64,000 bases of DNA from Paenibacillus sp. PastM-3. GTDB taxonomy: Bacteria; Bacillota; Bacilli; Paenibacillales; Paenibacillaceae. The notes beneath the pieces are model-generated. The model was not told where the DNA came from. It saw only the letters and a program-made list of their open reading frames with translations, and did no database searches. The position numbers and the translations under genes are program-made. The stretch lies in NCBI RefSeq assembly GCF_029893965.1, contig NZ_JARXXP010000006.1, positions 1-64,000 on the forward strand, given 5' to 3'. Each line of letters opens with the position of its first letter. The stretch's first letter is position 1. Below are positions 1 to 8,703 of the stretch, piece by piece.

Positions 1-165
1 ACCGCCTCAAATTGGATTCGTGTACCTCAGGCCGTGCTTTTGCCTCCGGCTTCCTTCAGATTCCGCCTCACGGTGGACACCCTTGCCCTTGGCTAACGGT
101 AGGCGCTTGCCAGCCCCCGTTCGGGACTTTCACCCTAGAGATGACGCCCATGCTGGGCGTACCAC
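1..165 (-). mobile_element. group II intron, 5' end (domain I), partial
   Basis: Read on the minus strand, this starts with a GTGG-type intron boundary at about 165, then CGCCCAGCATGGGCG, AAAGTCCCGAACGGG and GGAATCTGAAGGAAGCCGGA. I recognise this order as the conserved start of bacterial group II intron ribozymes (domain I). It runs off the left edge, so the rest of the ribozyme and any reverse transcriptase/maturase are not visible. The boundary lies directly behind the hairpin and T-run that terminate the phosphoketolase gene, on the same strand. That is the favoured target of class C introns, so class C is inferred. Recognition is from memory of conserved motifs, not a covariance search. 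Short open frames here are not genes. Confidence 0.7.
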
Positions 166-196
166 AAAAGCCTGCCCCCAACACGGGGACAGGCTT
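166..196 (-). terminator. intrinsic terminator of phosphoketolase gene
   Basis: Minus strand AAGCCTGTCCCC, a short loop, then GGGGGCAGGCTT followed by TT: a GC-rich stem of about 11 pairs with a T-run, 20 bases behind the phosphoketolase stop codon. The T-run abuts the group II intron boundary. Confidence 0.85.
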
Positions 197-216
197 GCAA
201 TTTCAATATCCAAACT

Positions 217-2601
217 TTATTTCAAGCCCTTCCAGACCCAGCTTTCAACCTCCGGCAGGTCAATGCCTTCTTCGCGGATAAATTCATAATGCTTCTTAAC
301 CATGGCATCCATCTCAGCTGCGATAGCAGTATGCTCGGCAGACTCAGGCAGGCTCAGTACAGCTTCCTTCGTCAGGTCGAAGCGGTCCATCTGATTCAGC
401 ACGCGCATATCAAACGGAGTGGTGATGTCGCCGTTCTCACGGTAGCCATGCACATGCAGATTGTGATTGTGACGGTCGAAGAACAGGTCCTTGATCAGGC
501 CTTCATAGCCATGGAACGCGAAGATCACCGGTTTGTCTTTTGTGAAAAATTGATCAAACTCTTCGTCGGACAGGCCGCGCGGATCGAGCTTCTGGCTTCT
601 CAGCTTCAGCAGGTCCACTACGTTGATATAACGGATTTTGAGCTCAGGCAATTTCTCATTCAGGATGGAGATCGCCGCCAGGCTTTCAATGGTTGGCTCT
701 GTACCTGCGGAAGCAAAGACCACATCAGGCTCGCCGCCCTTGTCTGTGCTTGCCCAGTCGATAATCTTCAGCCCTTTATCAACCAGCTCCTGCGCCTCTG
801 CTACACTGAACCATTGCGGACGCGGATGCTTGGAGGAGACGATCAGGTTGATCTTCTGGCGGTCATTCAGCACCGTATCGAATACAGCCAGCAGGGAGTT
901 CGCATCGGCCGGCAGATATTCACGGATGAATTCCGGTTTCTTGTCAGCCAGGTGGCCGAGCAGACCCGGGTCTTGATGAGTGTAGCCGTTATGGTCCTGC
1001 TGGAATACGGTCGAAGTTGCCACAACATTCAGTGACGGGATATCGGCACGCCAGCCCTGATCGGTTGCCTTGCGCAGCCATTTAAAGTGCTGGGTAATCA
1101 TTGAATCCACAACGCGCAGGAACGCTTCATAGCTGTGGAAGAAGCCGTGGCGTCCGGTCAGTACATATCCTTCAAGCAAGCCTTCCGCCTGATGCTCCGA
1201 CAATTGGGAGTCGATAACCCGGCCGTATGAAGCCAGGAATTCATCATTTGGCTCAATAACCTGATCCAGCCACTGGCGTTTGGTCACTTCAAACACCGGT
1301 GCGAGACGGTTGGACATCGTTTCATCCGGCCCGAAGATCCGGAAGTTGCGATTAGGCTCGTTACGCAGGACAACCTCTTTCAGGTATTTACCGAGAACCG
1401 CCATATCCTGTGCCACCACTTGGCCCGGAACAGCATTGTCCAGCGCATAGTCGGCAAAGTCAGGCAGGTTCAGGTCCTTGATCAGATTGCCGGCATTCGT
1501 AACAGGGTTCATCCCCATTCGTCTGTTGCCGGTAGGCAGAATTTCAGCAATTTCAGCAAACAGACGGCCGTTTTCGTCGAACAGCTCTTCCGGTCTGTAG
1601 CTGTGCATCCAGTCCAGCAGCGCCGGGGCATGCTTCATATTCTTCTGGTCAACCGGAATAGGCACCTGATGAGCCCGGAACGAGCCGGTATTCGGTACGC
1701 CATCCCACTGAGCAGGTCCGGTCCAGCCTTTAGGGGAACGGAAGACAAGCATTGGCCATAGCGGACGGGTAAGGTCGTTATTTTCACGCGCATTTTTCTG
1801 GATCGCTGCAATTCTTTCCACGATTGTATCCAGTACCTTGGCCATTTCAGGGTGCATCCGCTCCGGATCTTCACCTTCTACAAAGAACGGCTCCCAGCCC
1901 ATGCCGGTGAAGTAAGCCGTGATTTCTTCCCGTGACTGGCGGGAGAGGATCGTAGGGTTGCTGATCTTGAAGCCGTTCAGGTGCAGGATCGGCAGTACAG
2001 CGCCGTCTGTAACAGGGTTAATGAACCGGTTGGAGAACCAGGATGCGGCCAGCGGTCCGGTTTCAGCCTCGCCGTCTCCGATGACAACTGCCGAGATCAG
2101 GTCAGGATTATCGAGAATCGCGCCGGCGCCGTGAGACAGGGAATAACCAAGCTCACCGCCCTCATGGATGGATCCCGGAGTTTCAGGTGCAGCATGGGAA
2201 GCTACGCCGCCAGGGAACGAGAACTGCTTGAACAGCTTTTTGAGACCCGGGATATCCTGGGTGATGTCCGGGTAAATTTCGGTGTAGCTGCCGTCCAGAT
2301 AGGAATTCGATACCATTACCTGGCCGCCGTGGCCCGGTCCTTCTATATAGAACATGTTCAGATCATATTTGGTGATAACGCGGTTGAGATGGGCATAAAT
2401 GAAGTTCTGGCCGGGAATCGTTCCCCAGTGCCCGATTGGTTTGATTTTGACATCAGCATCCTTCAGCGGTTCTCTTAACAACGGATTGTCTTTCAAATAC
2501 AACTGTCCTACGGAAATATAGTTCGTTGCCCGCCAGTAAGCGTCCAGCTTCTCCAGATACGTTTTTGATGAATAATCAACATTCATGGTCGATAATCCCA
2601 T
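217..2601 (-). CDS. xfp: xylulose-5-phosphate/fructose-6-phosphate phosphoketolase
   Basis: A thiamine-diphosphate enzyme that splits xylulose 5-phosphate (and often fructose 6-phosphate) with phosphate into acetyl phosphate and a shorter sugar phosphate; cytosolic, central carbon metabolism. The sequence shows [10 protein letters not shown] near the start, GPGHGGQ, the TPP-binding GDGEAETGP, and SSKHPRPQW in the C-terminal half. About 794 residues match the usual family length. The ATG at 2601 is chosen because AGGGAG lies 8 bases upstream; a GTG three codons earlier and an ATG five codons later are also possible. It is monocistronic with its own terminator. The next genes, a kinase and a GntR regulator, may or may not be related. 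Substrate preference cannot be read from sequence alone. Confidence 0.96.
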   Translation of the reverse strand: MGLSTMNVDYSSKTYLEKLDAYWRATNYISVGQLYLKDNPLLREPLKDADVKIKPIGHWGTIPGQNFIYAHLNRVITKYDLNMFYIEGPGHGGQVMVSNSYLDGSYTEIYPDITQDIPGLKKLFKQFSFPGGVASHAAPETPGSIHEGGELGYSLSHGAGAILDNPDLISAVVIGDGEAETGPLAASWFSNRFINPVTDGAVLPILHLNGFKISNPTILSRQSREEITAYFTGMGWEPFFVEGEDPERMHPEMAKVLDTIVERIAAIQKNARENNDLTRPLWPMLVFRSPKGWTGPAQWDGVPNTGSFRAHQVPIPVDQKNMKHAPALLDWMHSYRPEELFDENGRLFAEIAEILPTGNRRMGMNPVTNAGNLIKDLNLPDFADYALDNAVPGQVVAQDMAVLGKYLKEVVLRNEPNRNFRIFGPDETMSNRLAPVFEVTKRQWLDQVIEPNDEFLASYGRVIDSQLSEHQAEGLLEGYVLTGRHGFFHSYEAFLRVVDSMITQHFKWLRKATDQGWRADIPSLNVVATSTVFQQDHNGYTHQDPGLLGHLADKKPEFIREYLPADANSLLAVFDTVLNDRQKINLIVSSKHPRPQWFSVAEAQELVDKGLKIIDWASTDKGGEPDVVFASAGTEPTIESLAAISILNEKLPELKIRYINVVDLLKLRSQKLDPRGLSDEEFDQFFTKDKPVIFAFHGYEGLIKDLFFDRHNHNLHVHGYRENGDITTPFDMRVLNQMDRFDLTKEAVLSLPESAEHTAIAAEMDAMVKKHYEFIREEGIDLPEVESWVWKGLK

Positions 2602-2660
2602 TTTCTCCACTCCCTAAATGATTGTATTTATAATTACCAATCTTTTTTCTCTACAGGTAC

Positions 2661-2688
2661 ATCATACCTCTGAAAAAAATAAATACAA
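2661..2688 (-). promoter_or_regulatory. candidate sigma-A promoter of xfp
   Basis: Minus strand TTGTAT (2683-2688), 16-base spacer, TATGAT (2661-2666), about 60 bases upstream of the xfp start. Found by eye; no other evidence. Confidence 0.4.
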
Positions 2689-2924
2689 CCTTTTAGACAA
2701 GTGATGCGGTCCAATTTTGTGAAATTTTGAACATAGTATGAAATGTGCAGGGAATTGTCTGGGAAAACGCTCGTCCGCTATGTCTTTCGCCAGTTTTTTA
2801 CATTCAATAACTTGTAAATAAAAGGAGTTATAGCAATGATTCCCCACCAGCTGAAGAAAAAGTGACGAAGATATTATTTTCAATTATAGTAATAGATAAA
2901 CTTGCAGCAATGAGGAGCCCCATT

Positions 2925-4290
2925 ATGAGCAGACAGGCAATAACGTTAAATTCTTTAACAAGTGTTACAGACGGCGGACATATCATCTATCTGTTTGAGG
3001 ATTACGATCGTTATATTGATAATGCTCTTTCATATATCACAACGGCAATTGAGCACAATCACCACATTCTGTTTATTGAGCAGGCCGACGTTTATCAGAC
3101 TATCCTGGAAAAGCTGGGCAGCAGCAGTCTGGCCGACAGGCTTCACTTATTACGGTTCCCGGGGAGATTTTAATTTCCAGCACATTGTGTCTCATTTCGA
3201 GAAAATAACCGCGACGATTCAACATAAAGACTATTCGCTCCGTACATGGGCTAATGTGTTGACCTGGGGTGAGCACAATGAACACACCATTCGGGAAAAT
3301 CTGATGGCATATGAGCGGCAGACAGCCGATTTTGTGCGGGAATACGGGATGGTATCTGTATGCGCCTATAATGCGTACGGGATTTCTGCTTCCCTGCAGA
3401 CCGGGCTTATCAGGGAGCATGAGTATGTCATGACTGATACCGAGTTTTATAAATCACCCCTTTATAAGCATCAAGCAACAGAAGAAATTATTTTCCCCTC
3501 CCTGTCTATACAAAGACAGCTGCTGAATGAACAGAAACATCTTCTGATCGAAAAAGAAGCCATGGAGCTGGCCAACCAGGCCAAAAATGAGTTCATCGCG
3601 ATGATGAATCATGAGATCCGGACGCCGATGAACGGCGTACTGGGCATGGCCGAACTGCTCGCGGCAAGCACGCTGAATGAGCAGCAGAAGGAGTACGTTG
3701 CCACTATTCAAAGAAGCGGGAAGTCACTGCTGCGGATCGTGAACGATATTCTGGATTACAGCAAGCTGGAGTCCGGTTTCGGTCAGCTGCTGGCTGAAGC
3801 ATTCAGTGTGCGGGAATCCATTGCGGAGACGCTGGAGCTGCTTACTCCGGCTATCTGGAACAAACAGCTCCAGCTTAACGTTTCTATTGACGATAACATT
3901 CCAGAACTTTTGGTCGGAGATGACGGAAGGCTCAGACAGGTATCGCTCAATCTGCTGGGGAATGCGGTGAAATTTACCGGGGCGGGAAGTATTTCCGTCG
4001 CCGCATATCTTCTCTCAGTTTCCGCTGATACCGCCCAGCTGCAATTTAAGATACAGGATACCGGCAGCGGCATACCTCCGGAAAAACAAGCCCGCCTGTT
4101 CCTTCCCTTTTACCGTGTCGATAACAGCATCACCCGGCAGACAGAAGGCAGCGGGCTCGGTCTGGCGATCTGCAAGCGGATTGTAGAACTAATGAACGGG
4201 GAGATCGGCCTCAGTTCAGCAGAGCCGGCTTCAACCGGCACGACGATTATTTTCACAGCCGAATTCGGCATCTATACCTCTGCCCCTTAA
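2925..4290 (+). pseudogene. MEDS-domain sensor histidine kinase, frameshifted
   Basis: The N-terminal part (2925 to about 3147) resembles the MEDS/DcmR-type sensory domain (GGHIIYLFEDYDRYIDN). The rest carries RTWANVLTWG of the same domain, a HisKA helix with NHEIRTPMNG (His about residue 229), N-box LGNAVKFT, DTGSGIP and GSGLGLAI of the ATPase domain. No transmembrane helix, so a soluble kinase is inferred. The two parts lie in different frames: the first frame reads into a stop at 3171-3173, and the second continues after CTTCAC. One extra T near 3147 would explain it. Start ATG 2925 has GAGGAG 7 bases upstream. Either a real mutation or a sequencing error. No partner response regulator is adjacent. 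Confidence 0.8.
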
Positions 4291-4315
4291 TCCTCCTGCC
4301 TCTCTTCTCCCAGCC

Positions 4316-4345
4316 AAAAAAAAAGTCCGGGAAAATTTCCCGGAC
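4316..4345 (-). terminator. intrinsic terminator of GntR gene
   Basis: GTCCGGGAAA/TTTCCCGGAC perfect stem at 4325-4345, followed on the minus strand by nine T residues. It lies 6 bases behind the GntR stop codon. Confidence 0.85.
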
Positions 4346-4351
4346 CTGCGC

Positions 4352-5074
4352 TTACGTAACGGACACAAAGGTATTAAATTTCAGATACTTGTAGTGGAAC
4401 CTCATATGCGAGAATTCAAGCGGAGTGCCGTTATCGAGGAAGAAAATCCCTTCCATGATACTTACAGGCTCATTCGGTGACAGGTGCAGCAGCTCCTGGT
4501 CACCCGGCTCAGACGGCTCTGCAAAAACAGACAGGAATGATTTGGTGACAGCGAGATTGCGCGAATCCTCCAGATAATTAAAGATTGAGCCTTCAATAAT
4601 CGTCTGGTTAAGATCCTGGACAATTTTGATCGGGATGTAGCCTGTTTCAATCATGAACGGTTCATCGTCGAACAGCCGGAGCCTGACGATTTTGTACACA
4701 AAATCATGGGGCCCGAGGAACAAATCCCGCTGCAGCTCTTTGGTTGGAGGAATAACCTCGAAATTCAGCACTTTAACCTTAGGCTTCGTGCCATGCATCT
4801 GGAAGTTATCGGTAACCCCCAGATTAGAGCCTTCATAATTAAAGATCGATTCATTTTTTATGTACAAGGGATTGATAAAGGTGCCTGAGCCCCGTTTTTT
4901 GAAAATAATGCCGACACTCTCCATTTTGGCGAGCGCCCGTTTGATCGAGCTGCGGCTGACCTGGTAGGTTTCACTGAGCGTCCGTTCATCCGGCAGGCGC
5001 ATATCCGGATATTCTCCGGCAAAAATTTTCATTTTGAGGTCATCAATAATCTGCTTGTAAACAAATTGTGTCAT
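4352..5074 (-). CDS. GntR/HutC-family transcriptional regulator
   Basis: 240 residues. The N-terminal winged helix-turn-helix (about 5-70) has the GntR pattern LPDERTLSETYQVSRSSIKRAL and GSGTFI; here the first part is the recognition region. Residues about 85-235 are a UTRA effector-binding domain (FVYKIVRLRLFDDEPFMIE; LEFSHMRFHYKYLKF). Such proteins release DNA when a small metabolite, often a sugar phosphate, binds. The start has AAAGGGAG 6 bases upstream. It is a single gene with its own terminator. Target unknown; the phosphoketolase about 1.7 kb away is a possibility, but a kinase gene lies between. Confidence 0.9.
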   Translation of the reverse strand: MTQFVYKQIIDDLKMKIFAGEYPDMRLPDERTLSETYQVSRSSIKRALAKMESVGIIFKKRGSGTFINPLYIKNESIFNYEGSNLGVTDNFQMHGTKPKVKVLNFEVIPPTKELQRDLFLGPHDFVYKIVRLRLFDDEPFMIETGYIPIKIVQDLNQTIIEGSIFNYLEDSRNLAVTKSFLSVFAEPSEPGDQELLHLSPNEPVSIMEGIFFLDNGTPLEFSHMRFHYKYLKFNTFVSVT

Positions 5075-5375
5075 GAAGTACTCCCTTTCAGGTCTGTTGC
5101 TGTCACTTCGTAAAGCTTACTGCAAATATATCATAATCAGCGCACAGTTTATACAGAAAGGCTATGTTTCATATACCGGTTAGTGGAGCTTACCGGGAAC
5201 AACAAGCAGCTGCAGCTGTTCTTTCCGGTGCAGATAATTAAGCAGCTGCTGACAGTTCCTGAACGTTCACAGGTTGAGCATATCCCCGGAAGCTAGTAAT
5301 ATGGACATACTAATGGTGACAGCTAGGAAACAGCCAGGAAACGATCCTACTATGTAAAAAAGGAGGTGTGTGATT
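5075..5375. other. intergenic region with a doubtful 37-codon frame
   Basis: Upstream region of the GntR gene (minus) and of the small gene at 5376 (plus). A GTG-started frame of 37 codons at 5183-5296 (plus) encodes an amphipathic peptide but has no convincing ribosome binding site and I recognise no relative. I see nothing else. Confidence 0.3.
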
Positions 5376-5561
5376 ATGACCTATTCGCAACGATCAGCCC
5401 GCACCGGAGCTTCATCGGATTTCACCTATCTGGAGTATCAGATCAGCATAGCTCAGGACGCATTAGCACAGGCTGAACAAGCCGGCGATGTGGAGCTTGC
5501 CGCCGCCATCCGCAAAAAGCTGGCCGGACTGGAGGATGAGCTGGAGCAGCTGGAAGACTAA
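5376..5561 (+). CDS. small coiled-coil protein, UVR-motif-like
   Basis: 61 residues. AAGGAGGTG ends 7 bases before the ATG at 5376, a very strong ribosome binding site, so the gene is likely real. The C-terminal two thirds is one acidic amphipathic helix: ELAAAIRKKLAGLEDELEQL resembles the UVR motif of UvrB/UvrC and of some small Bacillota proteins that bind partner proteins. No signal peptide or membrane segment. Function unknown; the motif likeness is weak because the helix is short. Stand-alone gene between a GntR regulator and a gene-free repeat region. Confidence 0.65.
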   Translation: MTYSQRSARTGASSDFTYLEYQISIAQDALAQAEQAGDVELAAAIRKKLAGLEDELEQLED

Positions 5562-5632
5562 GCAGGCTGCCTGTTAGAGAGAACAGAGGGAGAATAAAGA
5601 ATAACAGGCTGTATGGTAACCAAAAATAAAAT

Positions 5633-5647
5633 TGAGAATTATTATCA
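5633..5647. promoter_or_regulatory. Fur-box-like site without an evident iron gene
   Basis: TGAGAATTATTATCA matches the 7-1-7 Fur consensus TGATAATNATTATCA at all but one defined position. The next frame on the plus strand is only the doubtful small ORF at 5752. Two further Fur-like sites lie at 8590 and 9541 beside a broken iron-uptake locus. Confidence 0.55.
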
Positions 5648-5751
5648 ATGGGTGAATGAGACAAGACTAAGTCTTTAAATGTATGAAGGTAACTGGTCTT
5701 AAGGTTTCTGACGAGGGTAAGTTGTGTTCAAGGTAACCGGAGGATGGCGTG

Positions 5752-5922
5752 ATGCGATTTAAGGGACTGCCTGGTATGGGCGTTACGCATATTAACTTTC
5801 AAGGGGCGTTTGAGCCGATTGCAGCCAAATCAAAGGGATTTTTCCCCTTCATTTCGGCGTTTAGGCTAGTTGTAGCTGAATCAGAGGGATTTTTCCCTTT
5901 CGTTTCTGGTGTTCAGCCTTAG
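5752..5922 (+). CDS. possible 56-residue ORF built from 51-bp repeats
   Basis: ATG at 5752 has GGAGG 8 bases upstream and lies about 105 bases behind a Fur-box-like site. The first 24 residues are non-repetitive; the rest is two copies of a 17-residue unit (KGFFPFISAFRLVVAESE and so on) that come from the 51-bp DNA repeat. Because the same repeat occurs elsewhere outside any frame, translation may be accidental. No family recognised. Confidence 0.2.
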   Translation: MRFKGLPGMGVTHINFQGAFEPIAAKSKGFFPFISAFRLVVAESEGFFPFVSGVQP

Positions 5923-5965
5923 ACGGTGCAGTTAGTGGGATATTTCCCCTTAATCCTCCTTCAAA
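5820..5965. repeat. 51-bp tandem hairpin repeat, three units
   Basis: Three imperfect copies with a 51-base period: AATCAAAGGGATTTTTCC near 5828, AATCAGAGGGATTTTTCC near 5879 and TTAGTGGGATATTTCC near 5932. Each unit contains an AGGG-N5-CCCT inverted repeat able to form a small hairpin. Related units occur at 36313 and 46075. Confidence 0.75.
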
Positions 5966-6007
5966 TACAAAACCGGCGGATCAGAGGATTTTCGCCTCTA
6001 ATCCGCC
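5966..6007 (-). terminator. intrinsic terminator of tyrS
   Basis: Minus strand GGCGGATTAGAGG, loop CGAAAAT, CCTCTGATCCGCC, then GGTTTTG. A 13-pair stem with one mismatch, 9 bases behind the tyrS stop. Confidence 0.8.
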
Positions 6008-6016
6008 GCCCGCTGC

Positions 6017-7282
6017 TTAAACCAGTTTTACCAGGCTGTAGTTTTTCTTGCCCTTGCGGACGATAATGAACTTGCCGCCGATAGCGTGCTCGGCAGTAAT
6101 GTCAACCTCCAGCTCATTAACGCGCTCGCCATTTATGGAGATAGCACCCTTGGTGATGTCCTCACGCGCCTGGCGCTTGGACGGCTCGATGCCCAGGTCA
6201 ACCAGCCATTCCACGATATTCTTCGTTTCGTTAGTGGCGGTAAAGGTAGGCATTTCCTTGAAGCCTTCCTCAATCTCATCGGCAGTCAGGGAGCGGATGT
6301 CGCCGCTGAACAGGGCGGCAGTAATCCGCTTCGCCTGCTCCAGCAGCTCTTCACCGTGTACGAACCGGGTCATTTCTTCCGCCAGTGCCTTCTGTGCTTC
6401 GCGCTTGTGCGGCTCAGATTCAACCTTGGCTGCAAGAGCTTCGATCTCCTCTTTGCTGAGGAAAGTAAAGTACTTGAGGTATTTGATTACATCCCGGTCA
6501 TCCGTGTTCGCCCAGAACTGGTAGAACTCATACGGGGTTGTTTTCTTAGGGTCGAGCCATACTGCGCCGCCGGCGGTTTTGCCGAACTTGGTACCGTCTG
6601 CCTTAAGCATCAGCGGGATGGTGAGGCCGAACGCTTTGGCTTCGTTGCCTTCTTTTTTACGGATCAGGTCCAGGCCGCTGGTGATGTTGCCCCATTGGTC
6701 GGAGCCGCCGATCTGCAGCTGCACATCCTCATGCTTGTACAGGTGCAGGTAGTCGATCGACTGCAGAATCTGGTACGAGAACTCGGTGAACGAAATCCCG
6801 CTGTCCAGACGGCTGGAGACAACATCCTTGGCGAGCATGGTGTTGATGCTGAAGTTTTTGCCGAAATCGCGCAGGAACTCAATGACATTAATGTCCTTCG
6901 TCCAGTCGTAGTTGTTGACCAGACGGACCTGGTTGGCGTCATCATCGGAGATAAACAGCTTCTTCATCTGTGCAGTCAATGCATCCACATTCTCCTGTAC
7001 CTGCTCCAGTGTCTGCAGGGAGCGCTCGCTCTGGCGTCCGCTCGGATCGCCAATGGTTCCGGTTGCACCGCCGATCAGGATCACCGGACGGTGCCCGGCC
7101 AGCTGAAAGCGTCTGAGCACCATAAATGGAATCAAATGTCCGATATGCATGCTGTCCCCGGTCGGATCAACGCCGCAGTACAGCGAAACCGCCTTAGTAT
7201 TTGTTAATTCCCGCAGCCCTTCCGCATCCGTCTGCTGATTAATGGCGTCGCGCCATTCCAGTTCATCAATAATATTCAACAT
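6017..7282 (-). CDS. tyrS: tyrosyl-tRNA synthetase
   Basis: Class I aminoacyl-tRNA synthetase that charges tRNA-Tyr in the cytosol. 421 residues, the usual bacterial length. HIGH motif appears as MHIGHL (about 47-51), the tyrosine-binding region as YQILQSIDYLHLY and GGSDQWGN, and the KMSKS loop as KFGKT, the form common in Bacillota. Residues about 350-420 form the RNA-binding S4 domain (REDITKGAISINGERV). It is preceded by a T-box leader with a tyrosine specifier and followed by a terminator, so it is a single-gene unit induced by uncharged tRNA-Tyr. Confidence 0.98.
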   Translation of the reverse strand: MLNIIDELEWRDAINQQTDAEGLRELTNTKAVSLYCGVDPTGDSMHIGHLIPFMVLRRFQLAGHRPVILIGGATGTIGDPSGRQSERSLQTLEQVQENVDALTAQMKKLFISDDDANQVRLVNNYDWTKDINVIEFLRDFGKNFSINTMLAKDVVSSRLDSGISFTEFSYQILQSIDYLHLYKHEDVQLQIGGSDQWGNITSGLDLIRKKEGNEAKAFGLTIPLMLKADGTKFGKTAGGAVWLDPKKTTPYEFYQFWANTDDRDVIKYLKYFTFLSKEEIEALAAKVESEPHKREAQKALAEEMTRFVHGEELLEQAKRITAALFSGDIRSLTADEIEEGFKEMPTFTATNETKNIVEWLVDLGIEPSKRQAREDITKGAISINGERVNELEVDITAEHAIGGKFIIVRKGKKNYSLVKLV

Positions 7283-7289
7283 GTACAGC

Positions 7290-7660
7290 CCCTTTGTTAG
7301 TGATCGGTATGGTCAGTGAGATACGTTGGAGGATGAGCATCACCTGGGGTACGGCAAGGGTTTGCGGACCGCCAATGTCTGCGCTATTGGCATACAGCCA
7401 GCCCGGCGAACGCAAAAAATCGCCCCTTGTCTATTCAGACACAGGGACGATTGAATTAACCGTGTTACCACCCAAATTGCATAGACAGCCAAAAATCAGC
7501 CGGTCCATACCACTCATAAGCGAGTTATCGTTCGCTTGATTCCGCTTGGCATTACCCAAGATACTCCAGAGTGTATTTCGCAGCCCTCGTGTGTACCGGG
7601 TTCCATCACCCCCCGGCTTTCTGTGACAGGGACTAAGCTGCTACTGCGCTCATTCAACGT
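7290..7660 (-). promoter_or_regulatory. T-box riboswitch leader of tyrS (Tyr specifier)
   Basis: On the minus strand the T-box core AATTTGGGTGGTAACACGG lies at about 7458-7476. It is followed by a hairpin CGTCCCTGTGTC/GACAAGGGGCG and a T-run (about 7415-7452), the terminator of the leader. Upstream are Stem I elements; GAAATACACTC contains a UAC tyrosine codon (7573-7575) in the place expected for the specifier loop. Uncharged tRNA-Tyr should pair with the UAC and the TGG bulge and prevent termination. Known family; the exact specifier position is my reading. Confidence 0.9.
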
Positions 7661-7666
7661 ATACAA

Positions 7667-7695
7667 ACTATAAGATTACAGAAAGTATAGCTCAA
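7667..7695 (-). promoter_or_regulatory. sigma-A promoter of tyrS leader
   Basis: Minus strand TTGAGC (7690-7695), 17-base spacer, TATAGT (7667-7672), just upstream of the T-box leader. Confidence 0.6.
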
Positions 7696-7709
7696 GACCA
7701 AATTTGTTG

Positions 7710-8568
7710 TCAAATGCTGCTCACACATCTGATGCATACGGTCCGCTTTTCTAAAAGTGCGCCTTGCCTGATATTCTCAAAAAAGCCTACCCTGCCGGCA
7801 ATTTCGCGCAGCCTTACGTCAGGACCATTCGCCAGCAGTTGCCTTGATAAGGTGATCCGCAGCGCTGTTAAATATTCTATCGGAGTCCGTCCGGTCAATG
7901 ATTTGAACAGGTTGCCGTACTGCCAGCGACTAATATGGGCATCGCGCGCCAGCCCGCCGATCTGTAAGTTATCCCTGTAATGGGTGTGCAGGAAGGTGAG
8001 CGTGTGTTCCACCGTTTCCTCCGCCTCCTGATGCGCCTCCGCAGCCCACTGCTCCTTCAGTGCTTCACACGTCCAATCCCGTTCCTCGCTGCCTTTTTCA
8101 GCTATCCAGAGAAACAGAATAATCTGCTGAAAAAGAACCTCCTGCCCCAGCTGTTTAAGCGGATCCGGATGTTTTAGCTGTCCCGAGGAGGCGTTCCAGC
8201 CTGCCGATAAGCAAGGAGAACTGGTCCAGTAAAAGCAGCTCAGCCGCTTCGGACAGACCTGCACCTCCTTCTATAACATATAGCAGTCTGAATAAGACGA
8301 AAGCTTCAGGCCTGTCTGCCTGAATCCGTACGTCCAGCCTGGGTGGCAGGAACAGGCAGGAGCCTGAGAACAGCGAATAGCCCCTGCCACCCGCATATAG
8401 CATCCCTTTTCCGCTTATCACGATATATATGGCGTGATGCTCCAGCCTTCCGGTTATCCCCGCTGCCTCTTCTGCCCTGTCTGCCGGAAGAACAAGCCTG
8501 CAATGAGCAATTTCGGCCAGTATAAACCGGGGAGGCGGTGCAAAGGCGCGGTCCTTAGTTGTTGTCAT
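7710..8568 (-). pseudogene. AraC-family regulator of iron locus, frameshifted
   Basis: The N-terminal half (8568 to about 8180) has a cupin-like arm (YIVISGKGMLYAGGRGYSL). The second half, in another frame, has AraC helix-turn-helix features (IGGLARDAHISRWQYGNLFKSLTGRTPIEYL; here LAR..HIS..Y is the first helix pair, and LREIAGRVGF the second). The frames meet near GTAAAACATCC, about 8175. A further shift after VGFFENIR seems to garble the end, where FRKADRMHQ is visible in a third frame. So at least one and probably two lesions. A Fur-like site just upstream and a broken iron-binding protein next to it suggest it once controlled siderophore uptake. ATG 8568 is preferred to 8589, which abuts the Fur site. 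Confidence 0.75.
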
Positions 8569-8589
8569 AACTTTCGCCCCCGACATCAT

Positions 8590-8604
8590 TGATAATGAAT
8601 CTCA
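8590..8604. promoter_or_regulatory. Fur-box-like site upstream of AraC pseudogene
   Basis: TGATAATGAATCTCA agrees with TGATAATNATTATCA at 12 of 14 defined positions and lies just upstream of the broken AraC regulator. Confidence 0.6.
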
Positions 8605-8637
8605 TTTAGCTGGACTAAGTATACGCCAGAACAGCGC

Positions 8638-8686
8638 AAAAATGAAGCTTCCCCGGCAGCGCATGCCGGAAAAAGCTCCATTTCAC
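8638..8686 (-). terminator. terminator behind iron-binding-protein pseudogene
   Basis: Minus strand AAATGGAGCTTTTTCCGGCA, small loop, TGCCGGGGAAGCTTCATTTTTG. Long stem with mismatches and a T-run, about 20 bases past the stop codon. Confidence 0.7.
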
Positions 8687-8703
8687 AGCCAAAACTAATT
8701 CAC

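Noticed and set aside
289..1035. Long plus-strand open frame of 248 codons inside xfp
   Set aside because: It is antisense to a complete, well-conserved phosphoketolase, has no ribosome binding site, and its translation shows no domain.
2662..2883. 73-codon minus-strand frame upstream of xfp
   Set aside because: No ribosome binding site; it covers the likely xfp promoter and shows no family likeness.
5820..5965. CRISPR-like interpretation of the 51-bp repeats
   Set aside because: The repeat covers the whole 51-base unit with mismatches spread evenly; there are no unique spacers.
6086..7207. 373-codon plus-strand frame opposite tyrS
   Set aside because: Complement shadow of tyrS; the translation has no recognisable domain and there is no start signal.
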